Counted from the stretch's first letter, positions 35,484 through 48,848 are shown. The stretch: DNA of 64,000 bases from Doryteuthis pealeii (GCA_023376005.1 CM042179.1:18431423-18495422), one strand, 5' to 3'. The notes: generated by a model not told the origin, from the sequence alone. Numbers and translations: made by a program.

Positions 35484-37350
35484 AACTTCAAACCCAAATA
35501 ATTTTTATACCTGATGCATTAATAATTTGTCCCCTTAATTGAAAATAAACTTTGATTGAATTTGTAATTAGCCATATAAAAACTGTTGACTTTCTTTTCA
35601 ACATAATCTGATAGATTTCATATATTCACAAGATATGTTGATTTCCTTTTGACTACAATAAAAGTGAAATGTAAAATGTACATATATGTACCACTTTATT
35701 CCTATTGATCATGTTTTATATTATTAAAAAAATAGTCATACATACCATATTTAATATAATGGTAAATAATCAGTCCAGAAAAATCCCCTTTACAAAAATA
35801 TGTTGATGTATACATAGATGTGAAAAAAAAATGCTATTACATACTTCTATAATTTGTTCTAAGGGCAGAAGGAACACAAGAAATAAGGGTTGGTTGAAAA
35901 CTAAATGATACTAAATAAAGACTAAAATGATTATTATATCTTAGACCTCATTTTCAGATTGCTACCTATGTTAACATCTGCTTTACTAATTTATTTTCTG
36001 TTGATTATATAAGAAATGCTTACTATATGCTTATATAAATAATTATAACTGACAATGAAAACTGTTGTAGTCATGTTTGAAATATCTTTTCTAGGACTAG
36101 TAATTGCCTCAAAGTAAGTTTAAATTGATTGTGTCAACTACAACAGACAGAAACTATACATTTTCATTGGCTAATGGACAAGACAATGGTTTCTTATGCT
36201 AAGTATTTCAAGATTGAATCCTCTTAAAGCTGCTGCTGATTGTTTAAAAAAATGTATTTAAAATAACAAATCAGTAATAACCTGAAATTAAGTGACTTTT
36301 ATCTGAAATGAATTTGCCTTATACTGATAACCAATTTTAATACTTGTTTATGTTTATATTGTAATAAAATGTTACAGCTGTTTCAGGGAAATAAAAATAT
36401 TTACTTTAAAGAGTTTGATCCACTTGAAAAAAAAACCTGGTAGAAAACTCATTAATGATGGATGGTAAAACATTTACTTTTCTTCTGTTTACTTACTTTT
36501 ACTTATTTGCTGAAAGATTCACTTAGCTTTTTTCCCCACTTTTTATATTAATATCATATAAAACTGCCTAGATGGACAATATTAATAAAAAACCAAAAGA
36601 TGGAAACAAATTGGTTCAATGTAAAAGGATAAACACTGGATAAAAGAATTATACTTTTTCCTTTTAGTAAATAATTAACCAATTTTCCAGATTTCTGTCT
36701 GGCATAACTCAAATGACAATCACCAAATTCTCTGACCCTAGAGGAATGATTTTCCATTTTATTTTGTTATGAAATTCTTATTAGCCCAGGTGTGCTAAAA
36801 GTAACCCAAAACCAAAAATTTTTAGTCCTTATTTTTTATATAGGTATCATTGGGGAAATAAAAAAAATAGTTTTGGTAAACTGGTCAAAACTTGGTTCAT
36901 TATTGTGTTTTTAAACTGGACTATATGATTTTCCAAAAGTTATGGAACTCATACCTGTTTTCAAACAACTTCTATCAACCCTAATTTTAATAACACATGA
37001 AAAACAAACATAATAAATGGAACATTTAAAAAAAACAAAAAAAAAACTCTAATTTTATAACATAAAAAATTATAAAAGGCAGATTGATACTAACAATTTT
37101 TATCTTTGGGTCAAATTTTTTTTGCTTATCTTCCTTACATATAGAAATGATTTATTCAGTTTGATATATAGTATGTATGAGAGACCAACAATTCAGTTAA
37201 ATATGTGAACTACCTACACAGTTATATGGGGGTGAAGCTTGTGTAGAACCAGTCACACTTTGGAAAAGCTGATAACAGAAGAATGGTACACTGATGTGCC
37301 ACAGATTTCCTTGAACACTCCTCAGGTTTTTAACTCAGTTTTTATATTCT
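35483..37350. other. Intergenic AT-rich sequence
   Basis: No gene, RNA or strong repeat recognised. A short minus-strand frame at 36554-36757 has no family resemblance. Confidence 0.5.
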
Positions 37351-37355
37351 TATTC

Positions 37356-37628
37356 TTATATATATATATATATATATGTTGTCAGGGCGGCCTAATGTCA
37401 ATATCAACCAATCAGCGAGGGAGTCTATCCTATTTTCACTAGTGCCAGACGAAGGAGATTGCTTTTTGCGTCTGAGGTGGAGCGCCACACCTACCATCAG
37501 CTCCTTGCTTTACCACACAGATCCCTGTGCTACTCATAACACTGAGTTGGTGAGGACTGGGATCAAACTAGGAACCTTGTGGTTTCTAGCCGAAAGCTCT
37601 ACTGACTGAGCTAACCTGGCCCCTGGTA
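37356..37628 (-). mobile_element. tRNA-derived SINE
   Basis: On the minus strand the 5' end reads GGCCAGGTTAGCTCAGTCAG then TAGAGC (A-box region) and, about 40 bases on, a B-box-like GTTTGATCC. The body, with a GAGATTGCTTTTTGCGTC region, is followed by a tail that runs into a (TA)n tract at 37356-37378. It is about 250 bases and abuts the broken gag at 37671. Different family from the OCIAD1 intronic SINE. Confidence 0.75.
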
Positions 37629-37670
37629 TTTGTAGAAAAGTTGACTTACTGGTGAAAATGGTCACAATGA

Positions 37671-38490
37671 TTAGTTGATGCAAGTTTCACAATGATAAGA
37701 CAGTGATATAACAAATGCCCTGTCCCCACATCCGTTTCCCAGACAACTTCTTGATACGTGGCCGAGTCCATTACAGCGGTAACAACGTATTTTGTCCTGT
37801 GCTCTTGTGTTCATAGGTCCACTATTACGTTGACTTTGGCAATCCCAGGAAAAGTGGTTGGGTCCACCACACGTATAACATACAGGACCTTTACACGGCA
37901 CTTGTGAGTCTTTGGTGGTACTTCCCGCTTGCTGGGACGTCGATGTGTCTGTTCTTATGGCTGCTGCCACATCACGGTTTTTGTCCCTAGTAGTTAGCAC
38001 TCAAGCTTGTGACATCAAATCTGCCATTGTTAGGGTCTCAACATTCGGTGCCTGTTGGAACTCGACTGAGATATTATCTGGGAACCCCATGACAAAAGCC
38101 AATCTTGCAAGCCTATCAAGCCCCACTCCCTCGAATCCAGCCAATCCGACCAACTGCCTTATTCTATTTGCGTACATGTCAATGCGTTCGCCTTCCCACT
38201 TAACAAGGGTTAGCTTCCTATAAGCTAAAAAGGAACCATCCGTAAATGCCTCCTTCAGTCGCGCTTCTATTTTATTTATATCCAGCTGATCCTTCTCTGT
38301 CATTTCCATATAAAGTGCCAGCGCATCTCCTTCCAAATATAACGGCAGCAAGCTGGCCACCATCTGCAATCTCGCCACAAGACGAAACTTCTTCAGCCAT
38401 GCCACCACATCACTCTCACCAGTAAATGGCCTTATTACATCACGGCTGTTGAATTTGTGCCATTGTATAAAAAGCCGAAATAGCTTCTAA
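37671..38490 (-). pseudogene. Ty3/gypsy-type retrotransposon gag, broken
   Basis: The minus strand encodes a retrotransposon gag region (FNSRDVIRPFTGESD, then WLKKFRLVARLQ and a helix-rich capsid-like part), an in-frame TGA at 38001-38003, then two CCHC zinc knuckles (C-x2-C-x4-H-x4-C twice, about 37740-37880). Zinc knuckles bind nucleic acid during particle assembly. Translation downstream stops soon after the knuckles and no protease, reverse transcriptase or integrase follows; a SINE lies next to it. The palindrome boundary (38406) falls inside this frame, so the mirror arm has only its upstream part. The element is a truncated, inactive fragment. Confidence 0.8.
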
Positions 38491-38960
38491 TCAGTGGAGA
38501 GGGTCACAGTCAAGTCTGACGTAAGGTTCCAATCGACAGTCTAAACACTCCCAACTGTATCACGCTCCAAAATCCAATATCCAAAATTATTTCTTTGTCC
38601 CGCTCGCCTCGACAACAAAATACTACTGCAGTCGTTCTCCCTGGTCTGTGAGAATAAGTCCTTTAAATACACCTCAATTTCACTACATCCGGGCTCCTCA
38701 CTCATAATTGTCCGTGCAGCACGTGTGACACTCGTCAGCACGGAGCAACCACCTACATCCGGGCCACTATGCTATTTCTTATTTCACTGATCGTCCACAG
38801 CTCTCACATTCTGAAGGAAGCAGGTTTGACTCTAGGTCAGTCCCACACGTCAGGCAAAGCCTAGCCCGCTTCCTCCGAGAATATGGCAAGTCTTCACGCC
38901 CGCCACTCTCTCTGTCACACCGTGTTGCACAAGGTAGGTCTCCTCTCTCACTACAAATAT
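38490..38960 (-). mobile_element. Retrotransposon 5' leader/LTR-like region upstream of gag
   Basis: GC-richer sequence running into the gag frame, with a mirror copy at about 62390-62880. It contains short open frames with little family character. Likely LTR plus leader of the gag-bearing element; LTR borders and primer-binding site could not be fixed. Confidence 0.45.
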
Positions 38961-39212
38961 CTTGATTACTCCAGTGGATTTAAACCTGAAGATCCTTATG
39001 GTGAAACTTGAGTAGGTTATCACCGTGTACCTTTATGATAATACATATATATTGCAACAATCCATTATTTAAAGTTTTATGATTAATAAAATAAATTTTA
39101 TTCTTGACAAAAACATTTAGGATTTTCTAAAAAAAATTCAAATTTCAAAGAAAATGTTTTGGATACCTCATGTGGTTTAATGGCTAGCATAGCTAAACTC
39201 ATAGATCATTGT

Positions 39213-39672
39213 GTTATATAATGAATAGGCAGAGCCTATAATTTGTGTAATGAAGTGTAGTATACGATTTAAATTTAACCATAAGTAAACTTATTGAAAA
39301 TCACTACAGTTTTAATTTACATACTTTCACTCTGGCATCATCTGATTGGTTGATCATATCACCTAGGAAATTTAGAATTACTCAAGCAAATTGGCATGTT
39401 GGGCAGATGGTGATTCCATGTGCTGCTTTTCTTTCCCCACATGAGTGTGGTTATTGTTAGGTCACCTAACGAAATAGAGTTGCTTCCCCTACATCATTGT
39501 TTATATATTTGAATGACGCTCTCAGTGCAGTTTATGTATTTTGTTGTCTGCGAGTAAGAAGCATCTTCTATTCTGTGTTTAATAAACCCTTCTTGTTAAA
39601 TTTTACAATAACCTTGGTTTGCATTCATTATTTCCATTCAACATATTTTAATCTGTACATCAAAACATAACA
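39213..39672 (+). mobile_element. Possible solo LTR
   Basis: The stretch begins TGTTATATAATG and ends AAAACATAACA, giving TGTTAT...ATAACA termini. Inside are a TTTATATATT box at about 39505, a GAATGACGCTCTCAGTGCAG segment and an AATAAA at about 39580, the usual U3-R-U5 order. No 5-base target duplication matched. Mirror image near 61708-62160. Confidence 0.4.
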
Positions 39673-39865
39673 GTTATGTATCAGGGAAATAAAGAGGTGT
39701 ATACACAAAATAGATCTTTTACATGATGAACACCAGGAAAAAGTGCTAATTCCAAAAGAAAAAAAAAATCATTTTCCTTTTCAAATTGGGATTAATGAAA
39801 TGGTATGTAAAATCACTCGACAAAGTAAGTAAATGTGTTTGAGAATATATGTTAATCATTTCCAG

Positions 39866-40327
39866 AGCTTAGCACCAAATAACTCAAAGCAGGAATGTTT
39901 GGATGGTCCTGATATCAGGAAACTCATTAAGGATGATGAATTTGTTAATTCAATAAATGACTTGGAATTCCGCGCTTGGACATCATTTGTTGATGTGGTG
40001 AAAAACTTTTAAAGCAATCATCATGCAAAAAACTACAAGGAGTTAGTGGAAAAGCTGTTGAAAATTCTACAGAACATAGGCACTAATATGAGTATTAAGG
40101 TTCATTTTGTTACATTGCCATCTAGATAGATTTCTGGATAATTGTGCTGATGTGAGTGATGATCAAGGTGAATGATTCCATCAGGATATAAAAAAAAAAA
40201 AATGGAAGAGTGTTACCAAGGATGTTGGAACAAATGAATGATGGCTGACTTCTGCTGGAATATCAAAAGGGACTTAAATAACATTGAACATGACAGACAA
40301 TCAAAAAAGAGAACATTTTTCCCATAG
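39866..40327 (+). pseudogene. Decayed transposon-associated gene (left arm)
   Basis: Conceptual reading across several stops and one frame change gives IRKLIKDDEFVNSINDLEFR, AWTSFVDVVKNF, NYKELVEKLLKILQNIGTN, then a segment resembling LHSHLD..S-D-x-G-E-R-F-H-Q-D and M-x-x-C-Y-Q-G, ending in a basic KKRTFFP tail. This pattern is that of a very abundant uncharacterised protein family found in invertebrate transposon-rich genomes. Multiple stops make it a pseudogene. Function unknown. Confidence 0.6.
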
Positions 40328-40560
40328 TTCTTATTTTCACAAAGGTTTTAATTCTGCTGTTTATTAAATGATTTGATGAAAATACTTGTTGGTCTTGGTA
40401 TATTCAATTGTATTATTTTTAATGACTTAGGGTCTGATTGTTATTGCAAAAATAGTATTTCTTAATAAGCAGACTAATATTGATTAGTTTAAATACAAAT
40501 TGAGAGGTTTCTACAGTTTTACTTTGATAAATATTGACATTGGCATATATAATATATTAG

Positions 40561-40997
40561 CATTACCAGCTTGTTTTGTAAAATCGTTGGACATTAACAA
40601 TTTTTCACCTTAATTGGTTCAAATGGCAATTTCTCTGGTATTTTTGGTCCAATCTTTAAAATATTTATATGGTTGGAAAGAAAAGATAATCTTTCTAAAT
40701 ATGTAATTTTTATGTTTTTCTCCATTGAATTATTTTTTTACAGCGAGTTAAAATGATATTTTGCTTTGAACAGCCAAAAAACATAAAATATGACTTTTTT
40801 TTAAGACTAATTTTTACACACTACTTTGTTTTTCAAAATCATAGTGGCTAATCTTTATCAATATTTTTGAAATTTTACATTCAATTAGAAGACACCTGGA
40901 AGTACAAACAGGACTTTTTTTGTTTCTAGGCCCTGTGGAAGCGAAAATACAATAGAGCAAAGTTGTAGGTGATTTCTTCAAAAATAAAAGAGAAGCA

Positions 40998-41037
<40 letters not shown>

Positions 41038-42374
41038 AAGAAAAAAAGAAGCACTGTAATAGAAGATAGAATTATTTTCATATTTAATGTATGAAATAAA
41101 AACGATCCTACATCGTCAGGGATTTTGCTCAAAGTTTTAATTTTGAAGAAAAAAAAAAAAAAAAAGAAGTCAAATTTACTCGATTTTCGAATGTAAACAA
41201 TCTCTCGGCTTAAAAAAAAGTAATTACTAGCATATTTCAGGTCCAATTTTTAAAATATTTATATGGTTGAAAAGAAAATGTAATAATCTTTCTAAATCTG
41301 TAATTTGGATGTGTTTTTTATCCATTGAATTATTTTTTACAGTGAATTAAAACGGTATTTTGTCTTAGAACAGCCAAAAATGTGTTATACAAATTGTTTT
41401 CCGCGGTCGTATTTTTTGTTACTTTTATTGTAAAATCAAAGTGGTTAATCTTTATCAATATTCTTACACTTAAATAGGAAATACTTTTAACTACAAGTAG
41501 AAACTTAGTCATGTGTGAAATGTAAACGTTGTTACATCATCAGCTTTGAAAAAAAACTCAAATTTACTTGTCTTCCGAATGTAAACAACTCTGAACAGAC
41601 ACCGTTTATTCGGACATTACCAGTTTAAATAGTAATTTATCACTTATTTCTGGTCCAATTTTAAAAAATATTTATATGGCTGGAAAGAAAATAAAAAACC
41701 TTTCTAAATATGTAACTTTTATAAAAAAATAATTCAATGGTTAAAAAAAACCATTGAATTATTTTTTACATTGAGTTAAAACAGAATTTTGTCTTTGAAC
41801 AGACGAAAATGTGTTATATGTAAACAAAGCTGCACACACAGTTAAATAAAATTATATAAAGAGTTATGCTATTTCTTGTATGTAATACAACATAGCAGGT
41901 ATTTAAAAGGTATTTTTAAGTCCAAAGTGATGTTTATATACGCCATATTAAAATTAAAATGTTGAATAATCTTGTGGGAAACTTTTAAAAAAACCTTTGA
42001 TATACCTACTTTTTATTCACCAAATAATGAGTTCTAGCATGGAGATACATAAAATTTAAGTGCAGAATAAAAAAGAACATATAATTTTACATAAGAATGC
42101 AAAGTTTTATCAAAATTGTTCCAACATTAAAGAAATGGTAAAGAAATTATTAAATTTATTCTTTTCAATTAGTCCGTGATTTGACATTTTTTTTTTTTAA
42201 CAAAATCATGTCCACTTTTGTACCCCTAATTTAGGGATTTTAAATTCTCATAACTTTTGAACCACAGGGGATATTTGCATAATTCAAGGTTCCGACCTCC
42301 ATTTCCAAAACTATATAACTAACGTGATTAAATAACAATAACCCCCCAAAAAAAAAAAACCCAACTGGGAATGC
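40561..42374. mobile_element. Non-coding module element, single-ended (left arm)
   Basis: Contains, in inverse orientation, the same roughly 570-base modules as the intron 1 element (TTTCTAAATATGTAATTTTTA, GAATTATTTTTTTACAG, TTGATAAAGATTA-type words) and ends in the same CCCAACTGGGAATGCTA terminus. The opposite end stops at CATTACCAGCTTGTTTTG without the second inverted repeat. Poly-A runs at about 41000-41034 and 41146-41165 inflate open frames here. Confidence 0.6.
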
Positions 42375-42616
42375 TAAGTATATATAGAAAACAAATTTAA
42401 AAAATGCTTTTTTCCCCAAACATGAGTCATTTCTGCACAGCAAAAATGTGAGCTAACCAAGAAAAAAAGTAAGAGGATTTTCAGATTCAGCACCCTCAAG
42501 TTAGCTAAAAAAGATGCTTGGTGTCTTGACACCATTTGAAATTTTTTTTTATTGAGCAATGTTATCTAAAAAAAAAAAAAAAAAAAAAAAATTCATTTTT
42601 CTTGTTCAATTTTCGT

Positions 42617-45155
42617 GATTGGCATACTGGCTTACCAGAAAAGAATCACCCTTAAAATATTTTATTTCGTGATTGGCATACTGGCTTACCAGAAAAGAAT
42701 CACCCTTAAAATATTTTATTTCGTGATTGGCATACTGGCTTACCAGAAAAGAATCACCCTTAAAATATTTTATTTCGTGATTGGCATACTGGCTTACCAG
42801 AAAAGAATAACCCTTAAAATATTTATTTCGTGATTGGCATACTGGCTTACCAGAAAAGAATTTAAAATATTTTATTTCGTGATTGGCATACTGGCTTACA
42901 GAAAAGAATCACCCTTAAAATATTTTATTTCGTGATATACTGGCTACCAGAAAAGAATCACCCTTAAAAATATTTTATTTCGTGATTGGCATACTGGCTT
43001 ACCAGAAAAGAATCACCCTTAAAATATTTTATTTCGTGATTGGCATACTGGCTTACCAGAAAAGAATCACCCTTAAAATATTTTATTTCGTGATTGGCAT
43101 ACTGGCTTACCAGAAAAGAATCACCCTTAAAATATTTTATTTCGTGATTGGCATACTGGCTTACCAGAAAAGAATAACCCTTAAAATATTTTATTTCGTG
43201 ATTGGCATACTGGCTTACCAGAAAGAATCACCCTTAAAATATTTATTTCGTGATTGGCATACTGGCTTACCAGAAAGAATCACCCTTAAAATATTTTTTT
43301 TCGTGATTGGCATACTGGCCTACCAGAAAAGAATCACCCTTAAAAATATTTATTTTTCGTGATTGGGCATACTGGACCAGAAAAGAATCACCCTTAAAAT
43401 ATTTTATTTTCGTGATTGGCATACTGGCCTACCAGAAAAGATCACCCTTAAATATTTTATTTCGTGATTGGCATACTGGCCTACCAGAAAAGAATCACCC
43501 TTAAAATGTTTTTATTTCGTGATTGGCATACTGGCCTACCAGAAAAGAATCACCTTAAAAATTTCCAAAAATATTTTATTTCGTGATTGGCATACTGGCT
43601 TACCAGAAAAGAATCACCCTTAAATATTTTTATTTCGTGATTGGCATACTGGCCTACCAAAAGAATCACCCTTAAAATATTTTTTTCGTGATTGGCATAC
43701 TGGCCTACCAGAAAAGAATCACCCTTAAAATATTTTATTTCGTGATTGGCATACTGGCCTACCAGAAAAGAATCACCCTTAAAATATTTTATTTCGTGAT
43801 TGGCATACTGGCTTACCAGAAAAGAATCACCCTTAAAATATTTTATTTCGTGATTGGCATACTGGCCTACCAGAAAAGAATCACCCTTAAAATATTTTAT
43901 TTCGTGATTGGCATACTGGCCTACCAGAAAGAATCACCCTTAAAATATTTTATTTCGTGATTGGCATACTGCTTACCAGAAATCACCCTTAAAATATTTT
44001 ATTTCGTGATTGCAACTGGCTTACCAGAAAAGAATCACCCTTAAAATATTTTATTTCGTGATTGGCATACTGGCCTACCAGAAAAGAATCACCCTTAAAA
44101 TATTTTATTTCGTGATTGCATACTGGCTTACCAGAAAAGAATCACCCTTAAAATATTTTATTTCGTGATTGGCATACTGCATACTGGCTTACCAGAAAAG
44201 AATCACCCTTAAATATTTTATTTCGTGATTGGCATACTGGCCTACCAAAAAGAATCACCCTTAAAATATTTTATTCGTGATTGGCATACTGGCTACCAGA
44301 AAGAATCACCCTTAAAATATTTTATTCGTGAATACTGGCCTACCAGAAAAGAATCACCCTTAAAATATTTTATTTCGTGATTGGCATACTGGCCTACCAG
44401 AAAAGAATCACCCTTAAAATATTTTATTTCGTGATTGGCATACTGGCTTACCAGAAAAGAATCACCTTAAATATTTTATTTCGTGATTGGCATACTGGCT
44501 ACCAGAAAAGAATCACCCTTAAAATATTTTATTTCGTGATTGGCATACTGGCCTACCAGAAAGAATCACCTTAAAATATTTTATTTCGTGATTGGCATGG
44601 CTACCCAGAAAAGAATCACCCTTAAATATTTTTATTTCGTGATTGGCATACTGGCTACCAGAAAAGAATCACCCTTAAATATTTTATTTTCGTGATTGGC
44701 ATACTGGCTACCAGAAAAGAATCACCCTTAAAATATTTTATTTCGTGATTGGCATACTGGCCTACCAGAAAAGAATCACCCTTAAAATATTTTATTTCGT
44801 GATTGGCATACTGCCTACCAGAAAGAATCACCCTTAAAATTTTTATTTCGTGATTGGCATACTGGCCTACCAGAAAAGAATCACCCTTAAAAATATTTTA
44901 TTTCGTGATTGGCATACTGGCTACCAGAAAAGAATCACCCTTAAAATTTTTTATTCGTGATTGGCATACTGGCCTACCAGAAAGAATCACCCTTAAAATA
45001 TTTTATTTCGTGATTGGCACTGGCCACCAGAAAAGAATCACCCTTAAAATATTTATTTCGTGATTGCATACTGTTGAATTGGCATAACCCTTAAAATATT
45101 TATTTCGTGATTGGCATACTGGCTTACCAGAAAAGAATCACCATTAAAATATTTT
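42617..45155 (+). repeat. VNTR1: 54-bp minisatellite (left arm of palindrome), about 47 copies
   Basis: Units begin GATTGGCATACTGGCTTACC; early units carry GGCTTACC, later ones mostly GGCCTACC. Many units are exactly 54 bases, so the 18-residue frame stays open over hundreds of bases. Bounded outside by a poly-A tract (about 42568-42590) and inside by the OCIAD1 3' flank. Confidence 0.95.
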
Positions 45156-45901
45156 GACTTGTAAAATTCAACTGTCAAGTCCTTTTTTTCTGGCTATTTT
45201 GTTTGCTGACTTCATTTATTTACTTTTATTACAAAAAGTTTTTTTTTTTAATTTTTTTTTATATATTTACCCTTGATAACTAAAACAAATAGATTTCAGT
45301 CATCATGTCATGTCCCCCCCCAAACTTAAAAAATAAATAAAAAATAAAATCATTTTTCAGTTAAAATGCACACTCTAACAAAAATTCCCCTAACTTGAAC
45401 ACAACCTGAGATGATTAGAAGATATAGCAATAAATGGAACTAAGAATGAATATGTAACACATTGTTAGTGAGCTTGATACTCAATGGGTGCCCCATATTT
45501 CTGGGCTTGTGCTAAATAAACTAAGCTTAGTAAATGACAAGTAAAAGGTTTTAATTTTAGAATTAGTAAAAACTAAGATTGGATTAAGCAAAAAAAAAAA
45601 AAAAAAAAAAATAAAAATGACCAGATGAAATCTCAACAAGACAAACAAACAATCAAATTTTGCATATCAATTTATTGTGTATCACAGAAAACAGCCAGTA
45701 CATTTTAACATTTCCTGCATAGATTATATATTTATTCTATTTCTTTCTACACAAGTAATTCAAAGGTATTGTTTAATTTCATTCTTCCCATACATCACCA
45801 TATTTATTTGTTGGTCCACCTGTAAAACAAAATAATTTTTTGACATTTCATGTGAAAAAAATAATCATATTTTCATAATTAATAAAATGTCATTGTAAAT
45901 A

Positions 45902-46032
45902 TTAGAGAAAAAAAGAAACTAAGTGAATAATTTCTCTGAATGTTTGAGATGAGGCTTGAAGATTAGTATTATCTGCGTTATTCGGACTATTTTCCCCATC
46001 TTCATTGTTATTTGTACAACGTACAAGTAGAC
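45902..46032 (-). other. Candidate alternative last exon 7b of OCIAD1 (copy B)
   Basis: Intact version: the acceptor is at 46033-46034 and the frame is open from exon 7 phase to TAA at 45902-45904 (about 43 residues). Composition resembles the Ser/Asn/Gln-rich exon 7, supporting but not proving coding use. Confidence 0.35.
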
Positions 46033-46230
46033 CTAGTATAGAAATAAATACAATATGGGAACCCATAATTAAGAAGGCCAGATCAGATTGAAAAAACCCA
46101 AAAAAAAACAAAAAAAAAAAACAATGAGTCTAGGTAAAAAATCATACAAAAGTAAAATAGGTAGATATTCTAGCCAAATTGAGACATTAGGTTTATAAGT
46201 TCCCAAAATTCACACTCAATTGTCCAATTA

Positions 46231-46545
46231 GACACATGGCCGAGTGGATAAGGCAGTTAGGTTAAGATAGTTCTAAGTGACAGTTATCTCTGGAACCCGA
46301 GTTCAATCCTGAGTGAAAGCAGTTAGAAAAATTATTAATTAACACAACTCCTACCCCAGCTATGATACCCCCGTGGAATAAATAAAGGGTTAGGTTCAAA
46401 GTTCCGTGATGGCTCCCGAATACAACAAGAAAGTTCCCGACAAGAAATACTGAAGAAGGCCGGAGGGTATATCGGCCAAAACGTTGTACAAATAACAATG
46501 AAGATGGGGACAATAGTTTGAATAACGCAGATAATACTAAGTGAA
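46231..46545 (+). mobile_element. tRNA-derived SINE (copy B)
   Basis: A box TGGCCGAGTGG at 46237-46247 and B box GTTCAATCC at 46301-46309 fit a Leu/Ser-type tRNA head. The body includes a GGCCGGAGGGTATATCGGCC hairpin followed by AAACGTTGTACAAATAAC, and the tail ends near 46545. The tail is an inverted near-copy of part of the candidate alternative exon at 45902-46032. Mobilisation would need a partner LINE, which is not seen here. Confidence 0.75.
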
Positions 46546-48192
46546 TAATGTTGAGGAAAATAACTCAATTATTCCTCATTTCCTGAATCCTCAACTTTTT
46601 AATAAATTTATACAATATTTCTCAGTCATAGCATATGTAAAAATACTTTAAAATCATTACTTATAATATTGATTAAAATATAAGTCAATAACAATGCAAT
46701 ATTTGAATGTTACTACTTTTATATTCAGTTATCGTTATAATAAGGATACATATCCTTTTACAATATGACAAAACTTAAATTAATAATTTCTGTAAATTTA
46801 AATTTTTTAAATTCTTCAGAAAGTACTATTTTTATTTAAACAATGATCAAACGAAAATTCTAAATTCTTAGAAAATGTAACATTTTTTTAAATAGTGAAA
46901 TCATACAAAACACATTAAATTTCAAGAATAAAAAGTGAGACAAACAATCTTACGTGGATTATTAGAACTATTAGGTGTTGTCCATTGAGAACTTTTATCT
47001 TCAGGAGCTTGAGGATTTCTTGCCCTATTTGGGATATTCTGCCATTTGACTATTTGATTCTCATTATATATTTCCCTATTTTGACGACGAAGATCACCAT
47101 AAGATCTGTACTGTGTTTCCTGTTCTCCAGAATTATCTGAAGGAAAGAAGAAAATGTTACAATCACACCAAAAAATAAATCTAAAACTACATAAATATTA
47201 AACAAAGACTAAAAGATTCTTTTTTACTAATGATAATGTTGGGAATAGGTAAGAAAATACTTTCCCCAAACGTTCAGAAGTTTGAATTTTTGCTATTTAG
47301 TAATCATAGTAGATATGAAACACAGGTTTTATTAAAAAAATCTGACACATACCCCCCCCCAAATAAAAAACAAACAAAAAAAAAAACCAAACCCCAACCT
47401 GATGAAAAACTTTCTGGCTTGATCTCTGTATCAGGTGATACTTGATCTGTTTTTGCTTCAAAAACATCAGAAACAGAATATCCAGTTGGTGGTACTGAGA
47501 CTTGAGGACTTCCCATTGGATTGACTCCCTCATTACTTGCAGGTTCCATGCCAAATTCTGAAGGACCCCTTTAAAATAAATTAAAATATTTTTATTATAA
47601 AAGTAGGATAGAATAAATAGAAAACTTAAAAGTAAACTTATCTTTTAATATCAAGAAAATTCCACAAATCAATATTTATGTAAGAGCATTTAAAATATTT
47701 TTAAAACTGTTGTGCATATATTGCAAACATGCAGAACTTTGTTAGAAAATAATTGTATTTAAATACAAATAGAAGATCATATTCATTGAAAGATAATTTG
47801 ATTAAAAACCTTTTTATAAAAACAAATATGGAATAATTTTTATTTTTTGTAATATATTTTTAAATAATCTAAAATCATCTTAGTTATATATCTATGTAAT
47901 TTAACACATTATCTACTTTATTTGATATTGAATATATGTACAATTTTCAAATAGTGATTCCAATACTGTAGAGGGGGTTGAAGAGTTTATGATTTTAAAA
48001 CTGCAATATGATTCAGTAAAGTAATAGGATAAGTGAATCTATTATGGTTGCTATAATTAGTAATTATCAGATACATTATAACATTTTTATTTCAGATTCA
48101 CAATATAGCCACTTTATTCCTGAGGTACATGCCAAATTTCAGCACAATCTATATTATTTTTCTAGTATAAAATTTTCTGTACTTTAAATAAG

Positions 48193-48193
<1 letters not shown>

Positions 48194-48254
<61 letters not shown>
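48194..48254. repeat. (AT)n microsatellite, copy B
   Basis: About 30 uninterrupted AT dinucleotides; cruciform-prone. Confidence 0.9.
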
Positions 48255-48259
<5 letters not shown>

Positions 48260-48848
48260 ATAAGGAAAAATGTGATAAAATGTGGCAGCCAATGAAATAA
48301 AGCATTTCAGATGCAATTTTCCCCAACCTTAATGTATTAATAAATTTTGGAAATTAATTGAGTAAGTAAACTTATTTGAAATATAATTTTTGCTATAAAC
48401 AAAAATTCAGTAATGTTCCAGGTTAAATAAAAAAAACAAACTTTGAAGATTGAGTTTTGCAAGGTATTTTAAACTGTATTGTGTACATTTGTTTTGTTTG
48501 CTAATTTCTGAAAATAAGGGAGATAAGCAATGAAAAAAAAATTACCTGCCCCTTGCACGTTGTCTTAATGTTTCTGCAAGCTGGCTATTTGGTAGAGCCA
48601 TAATCTTTTGGCGACATTCATTTTGGTATGATATTTTACCCAAAATATATCCAAGTAATGCTGCACCTTTTGATTGGGAAAATAAAAATGTTAATTAATG
48701 ATAACCAGAAAAGCGAACGTTGATTCAGAAAAAAAAAAAAAAAAAAATAACCAATATGCAGATAAATGCAAACATAAACATGAATTTGTTTCAAATACTG
48801 TTACATATGCCAGTGTGTGGATAACACCAAAATTTCAGAGTTGAAACT

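Noticed and set aside
38541..38741. Small frame ending WILERDTVGSV, mirrored at 62620-62823
   Set aside because: It lies in the leader/LTR-like region of the retroelement, has no recognised domain, and its mirror is a product of the palindrome.
40926..41246. Poly-Phe frame, mirrored at 60195-60506
   Set aside because: Caused by long A/T homopolymers inside the non-coding module element.
42615..45063. Repeated frames with ILAYQKRITLKIF units, also at 28877-30491 and 56447-58770
   Set aside because: The 54-bp unit is divisible by three, so one frame stays open by arithmetic. No signal peptide, start context or unique flanking coding sequence was seen.
46231..46320. Functional tRNA gene
   Set aside because: A and B boxes are present, but the cloverleaf is poor and the head is joined to a SINE body and tail.
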